64,000 bases of DNA from Flavobacteriales bacterium UBA5081 (GCA_002415785.1 DIAJ01000028.1:69625-133624), one strand, 5' to 3'; numbered from the stretch's first letter, positions 38,092 to 48,113 are shown. The notes: generated from the sequence alone by a model not told the origin. Numbers and translations are program-made.

Positions 38092-39549
38092 ATGCACTGG
38101 ATTGACCTAGGCATATTTATCCTTTACATCCTGGCGATGCTGGGAGTTGGACTTTATTTTTTTCGAAAAAACAAAAGTGATGACGATTATTATGTTGGCG
38201 GCAGAAATATGTCTGCCGGTCATGTAGGACTTTCCGTTGTGGCTACTGATGTTGGAGGAGGTTTCTCGATTGGTTTGGGAGGTTTGGGCTTTACCATGGG
38301 ACTTTCGGGAAACTGGATGTTATTTACCGGCTTAATAGGAGCTTGGATGAGCAGTGCATTTCTCATCCCTAAGGTGTTTGGAACAGCTAAAAAGAAAGGG
38401 CTTTTGAGTTTCCCTCAAGCATTAGAACACTTTTATAATCCTCAAGTAGCTCTTATAGCAGGAATTATCTCATTGATTGGCTACATTGGTTTCACCAGTT
38501 CTCAAATACTTGCCGGAGCAAAATTGGCTTCAGCTACTTTCCCCGCTTTAGAAATTTCACAAGGTGTATTAATCATGGGCATTGTTGCTGTGGTTTATAC
38601 CGTAATTGGTGGAATTAAAGCAGTTATTTACACCGACTCAATTCAATGGAGTATTTTATTAATTGGACTTGTTGGCATTGGAATACCATTGGGCTTTTTA
38701 GAAATTGGTGGATTTGAAGGTTTGAGAAAAATACTTAAGCCTGAAATGCTAAGTATCACAAATGTAAGTTTTGTTCAATTAGTAAATTGGGCAATTACCA
38801 TTATTCCCATTTGGTTTGTTGGAATGACTCTTTATCAACGTATTTACGCTTGCAAAGATGAAAAAACAGCCATTAAAGCATGGCGAATCGCCGGTCTTTT
38901 TGAATGGCCGGTAATGGCCTTTATGGGAGTACTCTTAGGTTTATTTGCTAAAGTAGCTTTAGAGCAGGGAATGTTTGTCGATTTAGGGTTTGGACCCAAT
39001 ACTGAAATTGACGCAGAAATGGGACTCCCGCTTTTTCTTAGAGAAATGCTTCCCATTGGTTTAATGGGCTTGATGCTTTCCGCTTATTTTTCAGCTATTA
39101 TGTCAACTGCTGACAGCTGCCTGATGGCGGCCTCAGGGAATTTCATCTCAGACATATTAGGTCGCTTCTACCCTAGTTCAAAAAGTCAAATTATAAATTC
39201 TCAAATAGTTACCTTTGTCATTGGAGCCTTGGCAGTAGTTTTGGCATTAAGTATGGAAAACGTTTTAGAATTAATGCTTCACTCTTACGCTTTTATGGTT
39301 TCCGGTTTGTTAATTCCCGTTATAGGAATGTTGTTCATTAAAAAACCTTCTGCTAAGGCTGCAATTTTAGCTATGGTATTGGGAGGAGGAACAACACTAA
39401 CTTTAATTCTTCTGGACACTGTACTTCCATTTAAATTAGATCCTAATTTCTTTGGTATATTAACTTCGGCTTTGACCTTTATGATTGTTCAACAGCTCGA
39501 TAAATCCAACTCAACTAAAGATGGCATTTTTAACCCTCGATCGAAATAA
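38092..39549 (+). CDS. sodium:solute symporter family protein (485 aa)
   Basis: About thirteen transmembrane helices of the LeuT-like SSS fold: an N-terminal YVGGRNMSAGHVGLSVVAT loop, TVIGGIKAVIYTDSIQWS in the middle (the family's conserved sodium-site helix region), VGMTLYQRIYACKDEKTA and LSAYFSAIMSTADSCLMAA. The substrate of SSS members varies (sugars, amino acids, carboxylates) and is not evident. The last 29 bases overlap the start of the racemase gene, so substrate and racemase may belong together, for example an amino acid taken up and racemised; this is inference. Confidence 0.88.
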   Translation: MHWIDLGIFILYILAMLGVGLYFFRKNKSDDDYYVGGRNMSAGHVGLSVVATDVGGGFSIGLGGLGFTMGLSGNWMLFTGLIGAWMSSAFLIPKVFGTAKKKGLLSFPQALEHFYNPQVALIAGIISLIGYIGFTSSQILAGAKLASATFPALEISQGVLIMGIVAVVYTVIGGIKAVIYTDSIQWSILLIGLVGIGIPLGFLEIGGFEGLRKILKPEMLSITNVSFVQLVNWAITIIPIWFVGMTLYQRIYACKDEKTAIKAWRIAGLFEWPVMAFMGVLLGLFAKVALEQGMFVDLGFGPNTEIDAEMGLPLFLREMLPIGLMGLMLSAYFSAIMSTADSCLMAASGNFISDILGRFYPSSKSQIINSQIVTFVIGALAVVLALSMENVLELMLHSYAFMVSGLLIPVIGMLFIKKPSAKAAILAMVLGGGTTLTLILLDTVLPFKLDPNFFGILTSALTFMIVQQLDKSNSTKDGIFNPRSK

Positions 39550-40591
39550 ACTAGAAAAGAATTTTCGTTTCTTACAAAATCTCTTTGAGAAGCATAATAT
39601 TAGGTGGACCATTGTTTCTAAGCTACTTTGTGGCTACAAACCCTACCTTGAAGTATTACACGATATGGGTGTAGAACGTTTATGTGACTCCAGAATTTCT
39701 AATCTTAAAATGATTAAAGAAATCTCCCCGGATATTGAAACTTTTTACATTAAACCACCCGCTCAAGGAAATGTGGACGATATTGTAAAATACGCTGACT
39801 TGAGCTTTAACACTGAAATAGAAACTATTAAAGCACTTTCCATAGAGGCGAAAAAGCAGAATAAAGTACACAAAGTACTTATTATGATTGAAATGGGAGA
39901 ATTGCGTGAGGGTGTATTAAGAGAAGAATTTCTCGACTTTTATGAATCTGTTTTTGAGTTGCCCAACATTGAAGTAATTGGCATTGGTACCAACCTCACT
40001 TGCATGTACGGTGTACTTCCCTCCCACGATAAGTTAATCCAATTAAGTCTTTATGTTAAAGTCATTGAAGCTAAGTTTAATCGAAAAATACCATTCATAT
40101 CAGGAGGAACATCTGTAACAATACCACTTATTTTTCAGAACTTATTACCCGCCGACATTAATCATTTTCGTGTTGGAGAGTCCTTTTTTATGGGAACGGA
40201 GCCTTACCATAATGAACCCATTGAAGGGATGTGTACCAACATCTTTGAACTAAGTGCTGAGATTATTGAGTTGACAGAAAAACCTGTTGTCCCGGATGGC
40301 GAACTGGGTGAAAACCTAAAAGGTGACACCATGACCTTTAATGAAGAAGATCGAGCTAACACTTCTTTTAGAGCAATTTTAGACTTAGGAGTGCTAGATG
40401 TTGATGAAGATCAAGCGAGACTTCAAGATAAAAGTATCGAGATTGTTGGTTCTTCATCTGATGTACTTGTTGTTGACTTAGGCGAAAACAAACAAAATTA
40501 CAAAGTGGGTGACTACATTAAATTTGACCTTGGCTACCTTGCTATTTTGAGAATTATGAATTCTAGATATATTGAAAAACGAATAAAATGA
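39521..40591 (+). CDS. alanine/ornithine racemase-type PLP enzyme (356 aa)
   Basis: Start at the ATG at 39521, inside the symporter's end; the longer frame from the TTG at 39485 is unlikely. Fold type III barrel of the alanine racemase family: WTIVSKLLCGYKPY near residue 30 carries the PLP Lys, IMIEMGELREGV, GIGTNLTCMYGV and FISGGTSVTIP form the cofactor phosphate site, and FRVGESFFMG closes it. It resembles YhfX/ornithine racemase-like proteins rather than the cell-wall Alr. Its stop overlaps the VOC gene start by four bases. Confidence 0.78.
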   Translation: MAFLTLDRNKLEKNFRFLQNLFEKHNIRWTIVSKLLCGYKPYLEVLHDMGVERLCDSRISNLKMIKEISPDIETFYIKPPAQGNVDDIVKYADLSFNTEIETIKALSIEAKKQNKVHKVLIMIEMGELREGVLREEFLDFYESVFELPNIEVIGIGTNLTCMYGVLPSHDKLIQLSLYVKVIEAKFNRKIPFISGGTSVTIPLIFQNLLPADINHFRVGESFFMGTEPYHNEPIEGMCTNIFELSAEIIELTEKPVVPDGELGENLKGDTMTFNEEDRANTSFRAILDLGVLDVDEDQARLQDKSIEIVGSSSDVLVVDLGENKQNYKVGDYIKFDLGYLAILRIMNSRYIEKRIK

Positions 40592-41007
40592 AGAAAAAAG
40601 TAACAGGTATCGGAGGTATCTTTTTTAAGTGCGAAGACCCTGCGAAATTAAAAGACTGGTATAGTAATAATTTGGGATTAATTACCAATGAATATGGTGC
40701 TGTTTTTGAATTCAGAAAGGCAGACGGCAAACAGGAAAAAGCCTATTTAAACTGGAGTCCGATGAGTAAAGACACCAAACATACAGAACCTTCTAAAAAG
40801 GACTTTATGATTAACTATAGGGTTGAAAACATCGAAAGTCTTGTTGAAGAGTTAAAGGCAAATGGAGTTACTGTTTTGGATGAAATTGAAAGTTTTGAAT
40901 ACGGTAAATTTGTCCATATACTAGACCCTGAGGACAACAAAATAGAGCTATGGGAGCCAATAGATAGCTGTTTTACTGGATTATATGAAGGAAAAACAGT
41001 GAAATAA
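40588..41007 (+). CDS. VOC family (glyoxalase-like) protein (139 aa)
   Basis: One vicinal-oxygen-chelate unit: FFKCEDPAKLKDWYSNNLGL at the N terminus, FMINYRVENIESLVEELKAN mid-chain, and DPEDNKIELWEP at the end with the metal-binding Glu. Dimeric metal enzyme; the reaction is unknown. Last gene of the acetyltransferase, symporter, racemase and VOC run, followed by a bidirectional terminator. Confidence 0.88.
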   Translation: MKKKVTGIGGIFFKCEDPAKLKDWYSNNLGLITNEYGAVFEFRKADGKQEKAYLNWSPMSKDTKHTEPSKKDFMINYRVENIESLVEELKANGVTVLDEIESFEYGKFVHILDPEDNKIELWEPIDSCFTGLYEGKTVK

Positions 41008-41025
41008 TTTTGCATGAGTCATCAT

Positions 41026-41060
41026 AAAAAAAAGCCGTTTCGCAATTGAAACGGCTTTTT
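41026..41060. terminator. bidirectional rho-independent terminator
   Basis: AAAAGCCGTTTC and GAAACGGCTTTTT pair around GCAATT, with an A-run before and a T-run after. Serves the VOC gene on the plus strand and the M16 peptidase gene on the minus strand. Confidence 0.9.
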
Positions 41061-41081
41061 ATTAATTATGAAAAAAGAAAC

Positions 41082-43160
41082 TTATTCTTCAATCTTAAAC
41101 AATCCTTCTTCTAAATCAGGATTAACTTCAACTTCGTTAACCGTGATTTCCATTGATTGTGGACCTGCGTTTTGTTTGTAGGTGTGAGGAAACTTCACTT
41201 TATTCACAGCTTTGTAATTTTCGTAATGAGTTTCTTGAGTCATCATTCCCATTTGAGTTTCTACCTCCTGAGTTGACAAAACCAACAAACCACTTTCAAC
41301 TGAATAGTAATTCATTTGCTTTTTGCCATTTGCTTTAACAACTTCAACTGCATATACTTTTTGGTCTGCTTTAGTATCAACTCCCTTTAAATTTACTTCA
41401 TACTTATCAGTAAAAAATTGTAATTCAGGAAAAATCACTGCTTCATATTTCATCGCTTCTAATTGCTCTCCTTCTAACATTTGATTTCCTCTAGGGCTTT
41501 CAACTTTAGCTTTTTCCCCATCAAAAACTTGCTTTGAACTTCCCATTGGAGTACTTGTCTCAGATAAGTACTCACCATTTTCACCGAAATAACTATTCAT
41601 CTCGATTTCGAAGCCTTGCATGTTCATTGACATTAACATTTTTAATGACTTCACTTTATCAAGATTTTTCTTGCCACCAATAGCTTCAATGTATTGATCA
41701 ATTACCGTTTGAGCAGTTACGCCTTCCGGAGCTGGCTTTAAAGTGGTTTCTTCAACTTCATTTCCAAAAGGATCATAGAAGTTAATTTTACCACTAGGAC
41801 TGAATTTTTTAATTTTTTCAGCTACCTCTTCTTGATTGCCAACTACCAAAATATAGCCGTTCATTGGGTTGATGTACTCTTTAGATACCTCTTTTACTTT
41901 ATCCAAAGTAACAGCGGCTATTTTCTCTAAATAAGTTTCGTAGTAGTCTTCAGGAAGGTTATACTTATCAATATTAATTGCAAATCGAGCTTTTGTTTGT
42001 GGATTTTCTAAGCTATAAGCAAATGTACCCGTACGGTAGTTTTTAATGGTGGTCAACTCATCTTGTGTAATTTCTCCTTTGCGCATTTCCATTAGCTCAT
42101 TTAACATTTCTGTTAAGGCACTATCAGTTACTTCATTTCTAACTTTAGCAGATGCGTAAAAGTTTCCAACTAACTTATCAGAGTTAATCGAAGAGCGCGC
42201 CCCATAGGTGTATGCATTCTCTTCTCTTAAGTTTAAGTTCAGCTTAGAGATGAAGCCTCCACCTAAAATCCCATTGGCAATTGACGCAGGAATATCGTCT
42301 TCACTACCGGGTTTTAAATCAATCGTATTAAAAACAGATATTACTGATTGAACAGCTCCCGGACGATTAACAAATGCTACTTCTGTAATTTGAGGTTGTG
42401 AAGGCATTTCAAACTCTTGGTTTGGCACTTCGCCTTTTTCCCAGTCACCAAAATGCTTTTTAATTAAAGGCTTTACCTCTTTTACTGTTACATCACCAAC
42501 TACTGCTAGATAAGCAATGTTAGGTCTAAAGTAAGTCGAATAGTACTCTTGAATATCTTCTAAAGTAATATTTTCTAGCGTTTCTTCGGTAACCACTTCT
42601 CCATAAGGGTGATCTTTTCCAAATAGCAATGCCTTTCTTACTTTTGAGGCAATTGCATCCGGATCATTAATTTCTGTTTGTAAACCTGAGATGTATTGCT
42701 TTCTCAACTTTTCCAACTCTTCTTCATCGAACTTAGCATTTTTAACTACATCGGCCATAATGTCTAATAACTTCTCTTGATGTTTTGTTAGAGAAGATGC
42801 ATAAACACCCATACTATAGGTATTCAAACGCGCTCCGATGTAATCAATACCAAAGTTAATTTCCTCTTTGGTTCTATTCTCGGTTCCTTTAGAAAGTAAA
42901 TCACCTGCTAAGTCAGCAGTTCCTGCCTTATCACCTTCTAATATTCCATCAATATTTAAAGATAAAGAATAGGCAACTTTTGGTAATTTATGATTTTCAA
43001 CCACAAAAACTTTAAGCCCATTATCTAAGGTAAAAGATTCGGTTTTTCCCAATTCAATTTTGGGAGCAGGACCAGGTTCCGGCATTTTACTTCGGTCAAC
43101 TTGTGCTATAGTAGTCGTTGCAAATGCAAGAGCAAGCGCACTTATAAATAGTTTTTTCAT
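41082..43160 (-). CDS. M16 peptidase-like protein, non-catalytic half fused to a LolA/DUF4292-like domain (692 aa)
   Basis: Signal peptide, then two M16 (pitrilysin-like) domains at about residues 35-240 and 240-470. The zinc motif HxxEH is missing: the equivalent position reads GTADLAGDLLSKG near residue 83. The partner-type R/Y site is present (NRPGAVQSVISVF and NAYTYGARSS), as in the second subunit of two-chain M16 peptidases. Residues about 485-692 form a separate beta-rich domain (VIDQYIEAIGGKKNLDKVKS onward) like LolA or DUF4292 lipid-binding folds. It is preceded at 59 bases by the catalytic M16 gene, so the two should form a periplasmic heterodimer. Confidence 0.85.
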   Translation of the reverse strand: MKKLFISALALAFATTTIAQVDRSKMPEPGPAPKIELGKTESFTLDNGLKVFVVENHKLPKVAYSLSLNIDGILEGDKAGTADLAGDLLSKGTENRTKEEINFGIDYIGARLNTYSMGVYASSLTKHQEKLLDIMADVVKNAKFDEEELEKLRKQYISGLQTEINDPDAIASKVRKALLFGKDHPYGEVVTEETLENITLEDIQEYYSTYFRPNIAYLAVVGDVTVKEVKPLIKKHFGDWEKGEVPNQEFEMPSQPQITEVAFVNRPGAVQSVISVFNTIDLKPGSEDDIPASIANGILGGGFISKLNLNLREENAYTYGARSSINSDKLVGNFYASAKVRNEVTDSALTEMLNELMEMRKGEITQDELTTIKNYRTGTFAYSLENPQTKARFAINIDKYNLPEDYYETYLEKIAAVTLDKVKEVSKEYINPMNGYILVVGNQEEVAEKIKKFSPSGKINFYDPFGNEVEETTLKPAPEGVTAQTVIDQYIEAIGGKKNLDKVKSLKMLMSMNMQGFEIEMNSYFGENGEYLSETSTPMGSSKQVFDGEKAKVESPRGNQMLEGEQLEAMKYEAVIFPELQFFTDKYEVNLKGVDTKADQKVYAVEVVKANGKKQMNYYSVESGLLVLSTQEVETQMGMMTQETHYENYKAVNKVKFPHTYKQNAGPQSMEITVNEVEVNPDLEEGLFKIEE

Positions 43161-43219
43161 TTCTTCAATAATTATATGTTTGAGTCATTTTACTTTAAAG
43201 TAAAAAACTTAATTCTTTA

Positions 43220-44560
43220 TTAATTAGACTTTTCTGATTTATCTTCTCCTTTTGGTAAATAGTAAAGAACTACGCGATTTTCTTTTTTAAAGTACTTGTT
43301 CGCTACTTCTTTAATGTCTTCTCTCGTTACTTTCATATAACGATCAATCTCGGTGTTAATCAAGTTAGCATCTCCAAAATAAACATGGTAATTTGCTAAG
43401 TTTTCAGCTAAACCTCTAACACTTGAGTTACCACTAATAAAATCATTTTCTACTTGGTTGCGAAGCTTTTCAAATTCTTTTTCGCTAATTAATTCTTCTT
43501 GAGTTCGCTTAATTTCTTCATTCATGGCTGCTTCTAAATCATCAGCAGTAACTCCCATATTAGTAATTCCGAACATTAGCGCCAAGCCGGGATCTTCAGT
43601 TGGCAATGGAAAAGCTCCAACTGCAATGGCTTTCTCTTTTTCATCTTTAACTACTTTTTGGAAACGAGAGCTTTCTCCTTGTGAAAGTAATTGAGACAAC
43701 ATGCTAACTGCATAAAAATCTTCCTCTCCTTGAGCCGGCATGTGATAGCCCATTACTACAGCCGGAAGCTGAATATTGTCGTAAACTGTATCTCTAACTT
43801 CAGCTGTTTTCTTCGGCTCTACAATATCAGGACGTGGAATTTCTTTTGTTCCTTTAGGAATACTTCCAAAGTATTTTTCAACCATTTTCTTGGTCTCCTT
43901 GATATCAATATCTCCTGCTATAGATAAAGTAGCATTGTTAGGAACATAGAAAATTTCGTAAAACTCCATGAACTCTTCCAAGCTTGCTTTGTTAATATAT
44001 TCAGCAGAACCTGCAGGTGTCCATTGATATGGATGCTTTTCATAAGCATGTGCAAAAGTCTCCGGCAAAATAGTACCGTAAGGCGTATTCTCATAGCGTT
44101 GCTTTAACTCCTCTTTTACAACACCTCTTTGTGTTTCAACACCTTTCTGATCAATTTTTGCATGCAACATGCGCTCAGACTCTAACCAAAGTCCTAATTC
44201 TAATTGATTTGAAGGCAATACTTCGTAGTAAAAAGTTCTATCAAAAGAAGTGTTTGCATTCAACACACCTCCATTACCTTGAACGATTTTAAAAAATTCA
44301 CCACGCTCAATATTTTCAGAACCTTCAAACAGTAAATGTTCAAAAAAGTGAGCAAAACCGGTACGATCCGGATCTTCATTTTTTGAACCAACATGATAAA
44401 GTACCGATACAGATACAATTGGCGTTGAGTGATCTTCGTGTAGAATAACGTGCATTCCGTTATCTAAGTCGTATTCTACGAAATCGATTTTCTTCGCTTC
44501 TTGAGCTTGCAGCGCCGTTATTCCTGCAAAACCTAATGCGAATAATAAGTTTTTCTTCAT
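43220..44560 (-). CDS. M16 family zinc metallopeptidase, catalytic subunit (446 aa)
   Basis: Start at the ATG at 44560, where a signal peptide begins (LLFALGFAGITALQAQ); the longer frame would run into the MBL gene and add a non-coding-like stretch. HFFEH at residues 71-75 is the inverted zinc motif, with the third ligand Glu about 75 residues later in LWLESERM. C-terminal M16 domain follows. Periplasmic peptidase, probably of peptides or misfolded proteins, paired with the following R/Y subunit. Confidence 0.9.
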   Translation of the reverse strand: MKKNLLFALGFAGITALQAQEAKKIDFVEYDLDNGMHVILHEDHSTPIVSVSVLYHVGSKNEDPDRTGFAHFFEHLLFEGSENIERGEFFKIVQGNGGVLNANTSFDRTFYYEVLPSNQLELGLWLESERMLHAKIDQKGVETQRGVVKEELKQRYENTPYGTILPETFAHAYEKHPYQWTPAGSAEYINKASLEEFMEFYEIFYVPNNATLSIAGDIDIKETKKMVEKYFGSIPKGTKEIPRPDIVEPKKTAEVRDTVYDNIQLPAVVMGYHMPAQGEEDFYAVSMLSQLLSQGESSRFQKVVKDEKEKAIAVGAFPLPTEDPGLALMFGITNMGVTADDLEAAMNEEIKRTQEELISEKEFEKLRNQVENDFISGNSSVRGLAENLANYHVYFGDANLINTEIDRYMKVTREDIKEVANKYFKKENRVVLYYLPKGEDKSEKSN

Positions 44561-44660
44561 AATTTGTTTTTTAGTTGAAAGTTCGAAAATACAAATTATA
44601 GAATAAATATCACAAAGAAATTTTTCTACGGTAAAATGAAGTGTTGAATGGTTGATTGGA

Positions 44661-45425
44661 TTACAAGCCAATCTCCAAACCATCATAAGCCAGCTTAACT
44701 CCATCAGGAAGTTCTTGATTAACTTCATCATGCTTACCCATTAAGTGACTAATGTGTGTTAAATAAGCCTTTTTTGGCTTGAGTTCTTTAATTATTTCAA
44801 GAGCTTCGCTTAAGGTAAAATGAGAAATGTGCTTTTCTTTGCGAAGAGCGTCTAAAATAAGTACATCTAAGTTCAAAAGCTTCTTCTTTTCTTCTTCTGA
44901 AATGTAGTTTGTATCGGTTATGTATGCAAAATCCTTGATTCTAAAACCTTTTACCGGCATTTTATAATGCAGTAAATCTATGGGCTGTACTTCAACGCCT
45001 TCAACAATAAAATTTTCATTTTTAATTGTATGGACATTTAATTCAGGTACTCCGGGATACTTATAATCTGAAAAAACATAAGAAAACTCTCTTTTTAAAG
45101 CTTGCTGTACTTGCTCAGTCGCAAAAATGTTCATTGGCTGACCGCCTTTTTTGAAATTAAATGCTCGAATGTCATCTAAGCCGGCAAGATGGTCTTTGTG
45201 TTCATGGGTAAACAAAACAGCATCTAAATGTTGAATGTTTTCTCTAAGCATTTGTGCTCTAAAGTCAGGTCCGGTGTCAACTACTAAATGAACTCCCTCC
45301 ACCTCTATGTATATTGAACAGCGTAATCTTTTGTCTTTTGGATTTTCGGATTGACATACATTACAATTGCATGCTATTACTGGCACTCCTTGAGATGTTC
45401 CACTACCTAAGACAATTACTCGCAT
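44661..45425 (-). CDS. MBL-fold metallohydrolase, PhnP-like (254 aa)
   Basis: Metallo-beta-lactamase fold with GSGTSQGVPV at the start, FTHEHKDHLAGLDDI (HxHxDH zinc motif) near residue 77, YITDTNYIS and LTHISHLMGKH. Four Cys close to the N terminus (ACNCNVCQ) may bind an additional zinc, as in PhnP. PhnP hydrolyses cyclic ribose phosphates; no phn genes are nearby, so the role is open. Starts 1 base after the cysteine desulfurase stop. Confidence 0.85.
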   Translation of the reverse strand: MRVIVLGSGTSQGVPVIACNCNVCQSENPKDKRLRCSIYIEVEGVHLVVDTGPDFRAQMLRENIQHLDAVLFTHEHKDHLAGLDDIRAFNFKKGGQPMNIFATEQVQQALKREFSYVFSDYKYPGVPELNVHTIKNENFIVEGVEVQPIDLLHYKMPVKGFRIKDFAYITDTNYISEEEKKKLLNLDVLILDALRKEKHISHFTLSEALEIIKELKPKKAYLTHISHLMGKHDEVNQELPDGVKLAYDGLEIGL

Positions 45426-45426
45426 T

Positions 45427-46557
45427 CTACTTATCGTATACTCTTTTTAAAACTTCAATACACTTATCAATATCAGCAATGGTGTTAAATCTTCCAAATG
45501 AAAAGCGAACTGATGGACGATCCATAGGCACTCCAATAGAAGTCAACACATGCGAACCTATGTTTGTTCCCGACGAACAAGCACTTCCACCTGAAGCACT
45601 AATTCCTTCTATATCTAAATTATATAAAAACATTTCATCCATATCTGAAGAAGGAAAACAGACGCTAAGAACAGTGTACAATGAGTCCTCAGACGCTGAA
45701 TCACCGTTAAAGCTGATTCCTTGCACTTCATCTTTCAAACGCTTTATCATATAGCTTTTGAGTGACTGTATGTGTCTTTGATGCCCTTCTAAATTATGAT
45801 AAGCCAATTCTAAAGCTTTTGCTAAACCAACAATTCCATAAATATTTTCAGTTCCTGCTCTCATATTGCGTTCTTGAGCACCACCGGTTATCATTGGGTT
45901 GACTTTTACATCACTGTTTAAGTATAAAAAGCCTATCCCTTTAGGCCCGTGAAATTTATGTGCCGAACAAGTTGCAAAGTGAATATTTAACTCTTCAAAA
46001 TCAAAGGCGTAATGCCCCATTGTTTGAACCGTATCAGAATGAAAATAAGCATTGTATTCTTTGCACAGCTCCCCTACTCTTTTTAATGGCAATAGCGTAG
46101 CTATCTCATTATTAGCATGCATCAAGCTTACCAAGGTTTTTGAATTATCCTCTTTTAAAAGTTCTTCAAGATGCGATAAATCAACTTGACCTTTTTGATT
46201 GACTTTAACTGTTTCCATGCTCACCCCTTTTAACGCTAGCGCTTCCGCTGTATGTAATACCGCATGATGCTCTAAGGGCGAGGTGATAATTCTTTTCACA
46301 GCTAAATCTTCGACAGCTGTCCGCAAAATCATATTGTCTGCTTCGGTTCCTCCTGAAGTGAAAAAAAACTCAGATGGACTAGCATTAAAATAAGCAGCAA
46401 TTTGTTTTCTCGCTTTTTCAATAACCGAACGCGCAACTCTTCCATGTGTATGAATTGAACTTGGGTTTCCGTAAACGTCTCTTAATACGGGAATCATCTC
46501 TTCTATTACCAAAGGGTCGATTGGTGTAGTTGCCGCATTGTCTAAATAAACATTCAT
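45427..46557 (-). CDS. cysteine desulfurase, NifS/IscS family (376 aa)
   Basis: Start at ATG 46557; the preceding TTG would add one residue only. Class V aminotransferase fold: VYLDNAATTPIDP at the N terminus, PLEHHAVL, SDTVQTMGHY, PLP Lys in CSAHKFHGPKG near residue 200, and the mobile-loop Cys in SACSSGTNIGS near 323. It releases sulfur from L-cysteine as enzyme-bound persulfide for Fe-S clusters or thiolated tRNA. No isc/suf scaffold genes are adjacent, and the downstream MBL gene follows by 1 base. Confidence 0.92.
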   Translation of the reverse strand: MNVYLDNAATTPIDPLVIEEMIPVLRDVYGNPSSIHTHGRVARSVIEKARKQIAAYFNASPSEFFFTSGGTEADNMILRTAVEDLAVKRIITSPLEHHAVLHTAEALALKGVSMETVKVNQKGQVDLSHLEELLKEDNSKTLVSLMHANNEIATLLPLKRVGELCKEYNAYFHSDTVQTMGHYAFDFEELNIHFATCSAHKFHGPKGIGFLYLNSDVKVNPMITGGAQERNMRAGTENIYGIVGLAKALELAYHNLEGHQRHIQSLKSYMIKRLKDEVQGISFNGDSASEDSLYTVLSVCFPSSDMDEMFLYNLDIEGISASGGSACSSGTNIGSHVLTSIGVPMDRPSVRFSFGRFNTIADIDKCIEVLKRVYDK

Positions 46558-46569
46558 CAATTCAATGAT

Positions 46570-47973
46570 TTAAGCTTTGATAAACTCTCTAATGTCACTA
46601 ATAATTTTTTCTGCTAAATGTTGTGCTGTACTCTCCGATTCGCTTTCTGCATAGATACGGATAATGGGTTCTGTATTCGATTTTCTCAAATGCACCCACT
46701 CTCTATCGAACTCAATTTTCACACCATCTATTCTATTAATTGGCTGCTTTTTGTATTTTTTAGCTACCTCTTCCAAAATTTGATCAACATTGATTTCCGC
46801 TGTTAACTCAATCTTATTCTTAGAAATATAGTAATTGTTATAGGTAGACCTTAACTCTGAACAAGCTTTTTGAGATTTACCATTAAACTTTGCCAAATGA
46901 GATAAAAACAAAGCTATTCCGACTAAAGCGTCTCTACCATAATGAGAAGCAGGATAAATTACTCCTCCATTTCCTTCACCACCAATAACTGCATTTACCG
47001 CTTTCATTTGCTTTACCACATTTACTTCTCCAACAGCGGAGGCAGTATATTCACATCCGTGCTTTTCTGTTACATCTCTCAAGGCTCTGGTGGATGATAA
47101 ATTACTAACAGTTGCCCCTTTAGTATGCTGCAAAACGTAATCTGAAACGGCAACTAAAGTATATTCTTCACCAAACATTTCTCCATCTTCGCTTATTAAG
47201 GCCAAACGATCAACATCAGGATCTACTACAATTCCCAAATCGGCATTGTGCTTTTTTACAGCTTCAGAAATTTCCAGTAAGTTTTCCGGAAGTGGCTCCG
47301 GATTATGTGGAAATTCTCCATTTGCCTCACAATACATTTCTACAATATCTTTTACACCCAAAGCCCTAAGAAGAGCCGGAACAAATATTCCTCCGGTAGA
47401 ATTCACCGCATCAACAACAATTTTAAAGTTTTTAGACTCAATGGCTTTTTTATCAACCAATTCTAAGGCTAAAACATGATCTATGTGTTTTTTAAGGTAG
47501 CTGTCATCTTGAGTATAGCTTCCTAATTTCCCAACTGTTGCATACTTTGCTTTTGAATCATGAGCAATTTGCAAAAGTTTCTCTCCATCTTCTGCTGAAA
47601 TAAACTCCCCTTTATCATTCAATAATTTTAAAGCATTCCATTCCTTAGGGTTGTGGCTTGCGGTTAAAATTATCCCTCCTTGCGCTTTTTCCATAGGAAC
47701 TGCTAATTCTACGGTGGGAGTAGTTGACAAACCGAGGTCAATAACATCTATTCCCAATGCTTGAAGCGTAGCCACAACTAAGCGATTAACCATTTCACCG
47801 CTCATTCTAGCATCTCTACCCACTACTACTTTCACTTTTTCTTTAGGAGAATTTGCCTTAAGCCACTGACCATAAGCAGATGAAAATTTAACAATGTCTT
47901 CAGGACTAAGGTTATCGCCGGCTTCTCCTCCAATCGTTCCACGAATACCGGAAATTGATTTTATCAAGGTCAT
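46570..47973 (-). CDS. glmM: phosphoglucosamine mutase
   Basis: Start at ATG 47973 (MTLIKSISGIRGTIG). The longer frame to 48006 is excluded because the promoter box TACTTTTG lies inside it. Alpha-D-phosphohexomutase with phosphoserine loop TASHNPKEWN near residue 97, metal loop DPDVDRLAL near 240, sugar loop GEGNGGV near 320 and C-terminal phosphate loop SNTEPIIRIY. It converts glucosamine 6-phosphate to the 1-phosphate for UDP-GlcNAc; some Bacteroidota homologues are labelled phosphoglucomutase/phosphomannomutase, so substrate is likely but not proven. Followed by cysteine desulfurase 12 bases later. Confidence 0.85.
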   Translation of the reverse strand: MTLIKSISGIRGTIGGEAGDNLSPEDIVKFSSAYGQWLKANSPKEKVKVVVGRDARMSGEMVNRLVVATLQALGIDVIDLGLSTTPTVELAVPMEKAQGGIILTASHNPKEWNALKLLNDKGEFISAEDGEKLLQIAHDSKAKYATVGKLGSYTQDDSYLKKHIDHVLALELVDKKAIESKNFKIVVDAVNSTGGIFVPALLRALGVKDIVEMYCEANGEFPHNPEPLPENLLEISEAVKKHNADLGIVVDPDVDRLALISEDGEMFGEEYTLVAVSDYVLQHTKGATVSNLSSTRALRDVTEKHGCEYTASAVGEVNVVKQMKAVNAVIGGEGNGGVIYPASHYGRDALVGIALFLSHLAKFNGKSQKACSELRSTYNNYYISKNKIELTAEINVDQILEEVAKKYKKQPINRIDGVKIEFDREWVHLRKSNTEPIIRIYAESESESTAQHLAEKIISDIREFIKA

Positions 47974-47993
47974 AATTCTGTAATTTTGCCAGG

Positions 47994-48001
47994 CAAAAGT
48001 A
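47994..48001 (-). promoter_or_regulatory. -7 box (TACTTTTG) of glmM
   Basis: Minus-strand TACTTTTG ending 20 bases before the ATG at 47973. Decides the start codon. Confidence 0.65.
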
Positions 48002-48113
48002 GCCATTTTGATTACTTTGAAACTGTTAATTTCTTTGTGAATAAGAATAAGTCATTTTGTAATTATCAAAGCTATTTTTTTCAACCTTTGTTAAACACCC
48101 ACTCTAAAAATAT

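Noticed and set aside
44560..44731. 57-residue N-terminal extension of the M16 peptidase
   Set aside because: The real signal peptide begins at 44560 and the extension would overlap the MBL gene.
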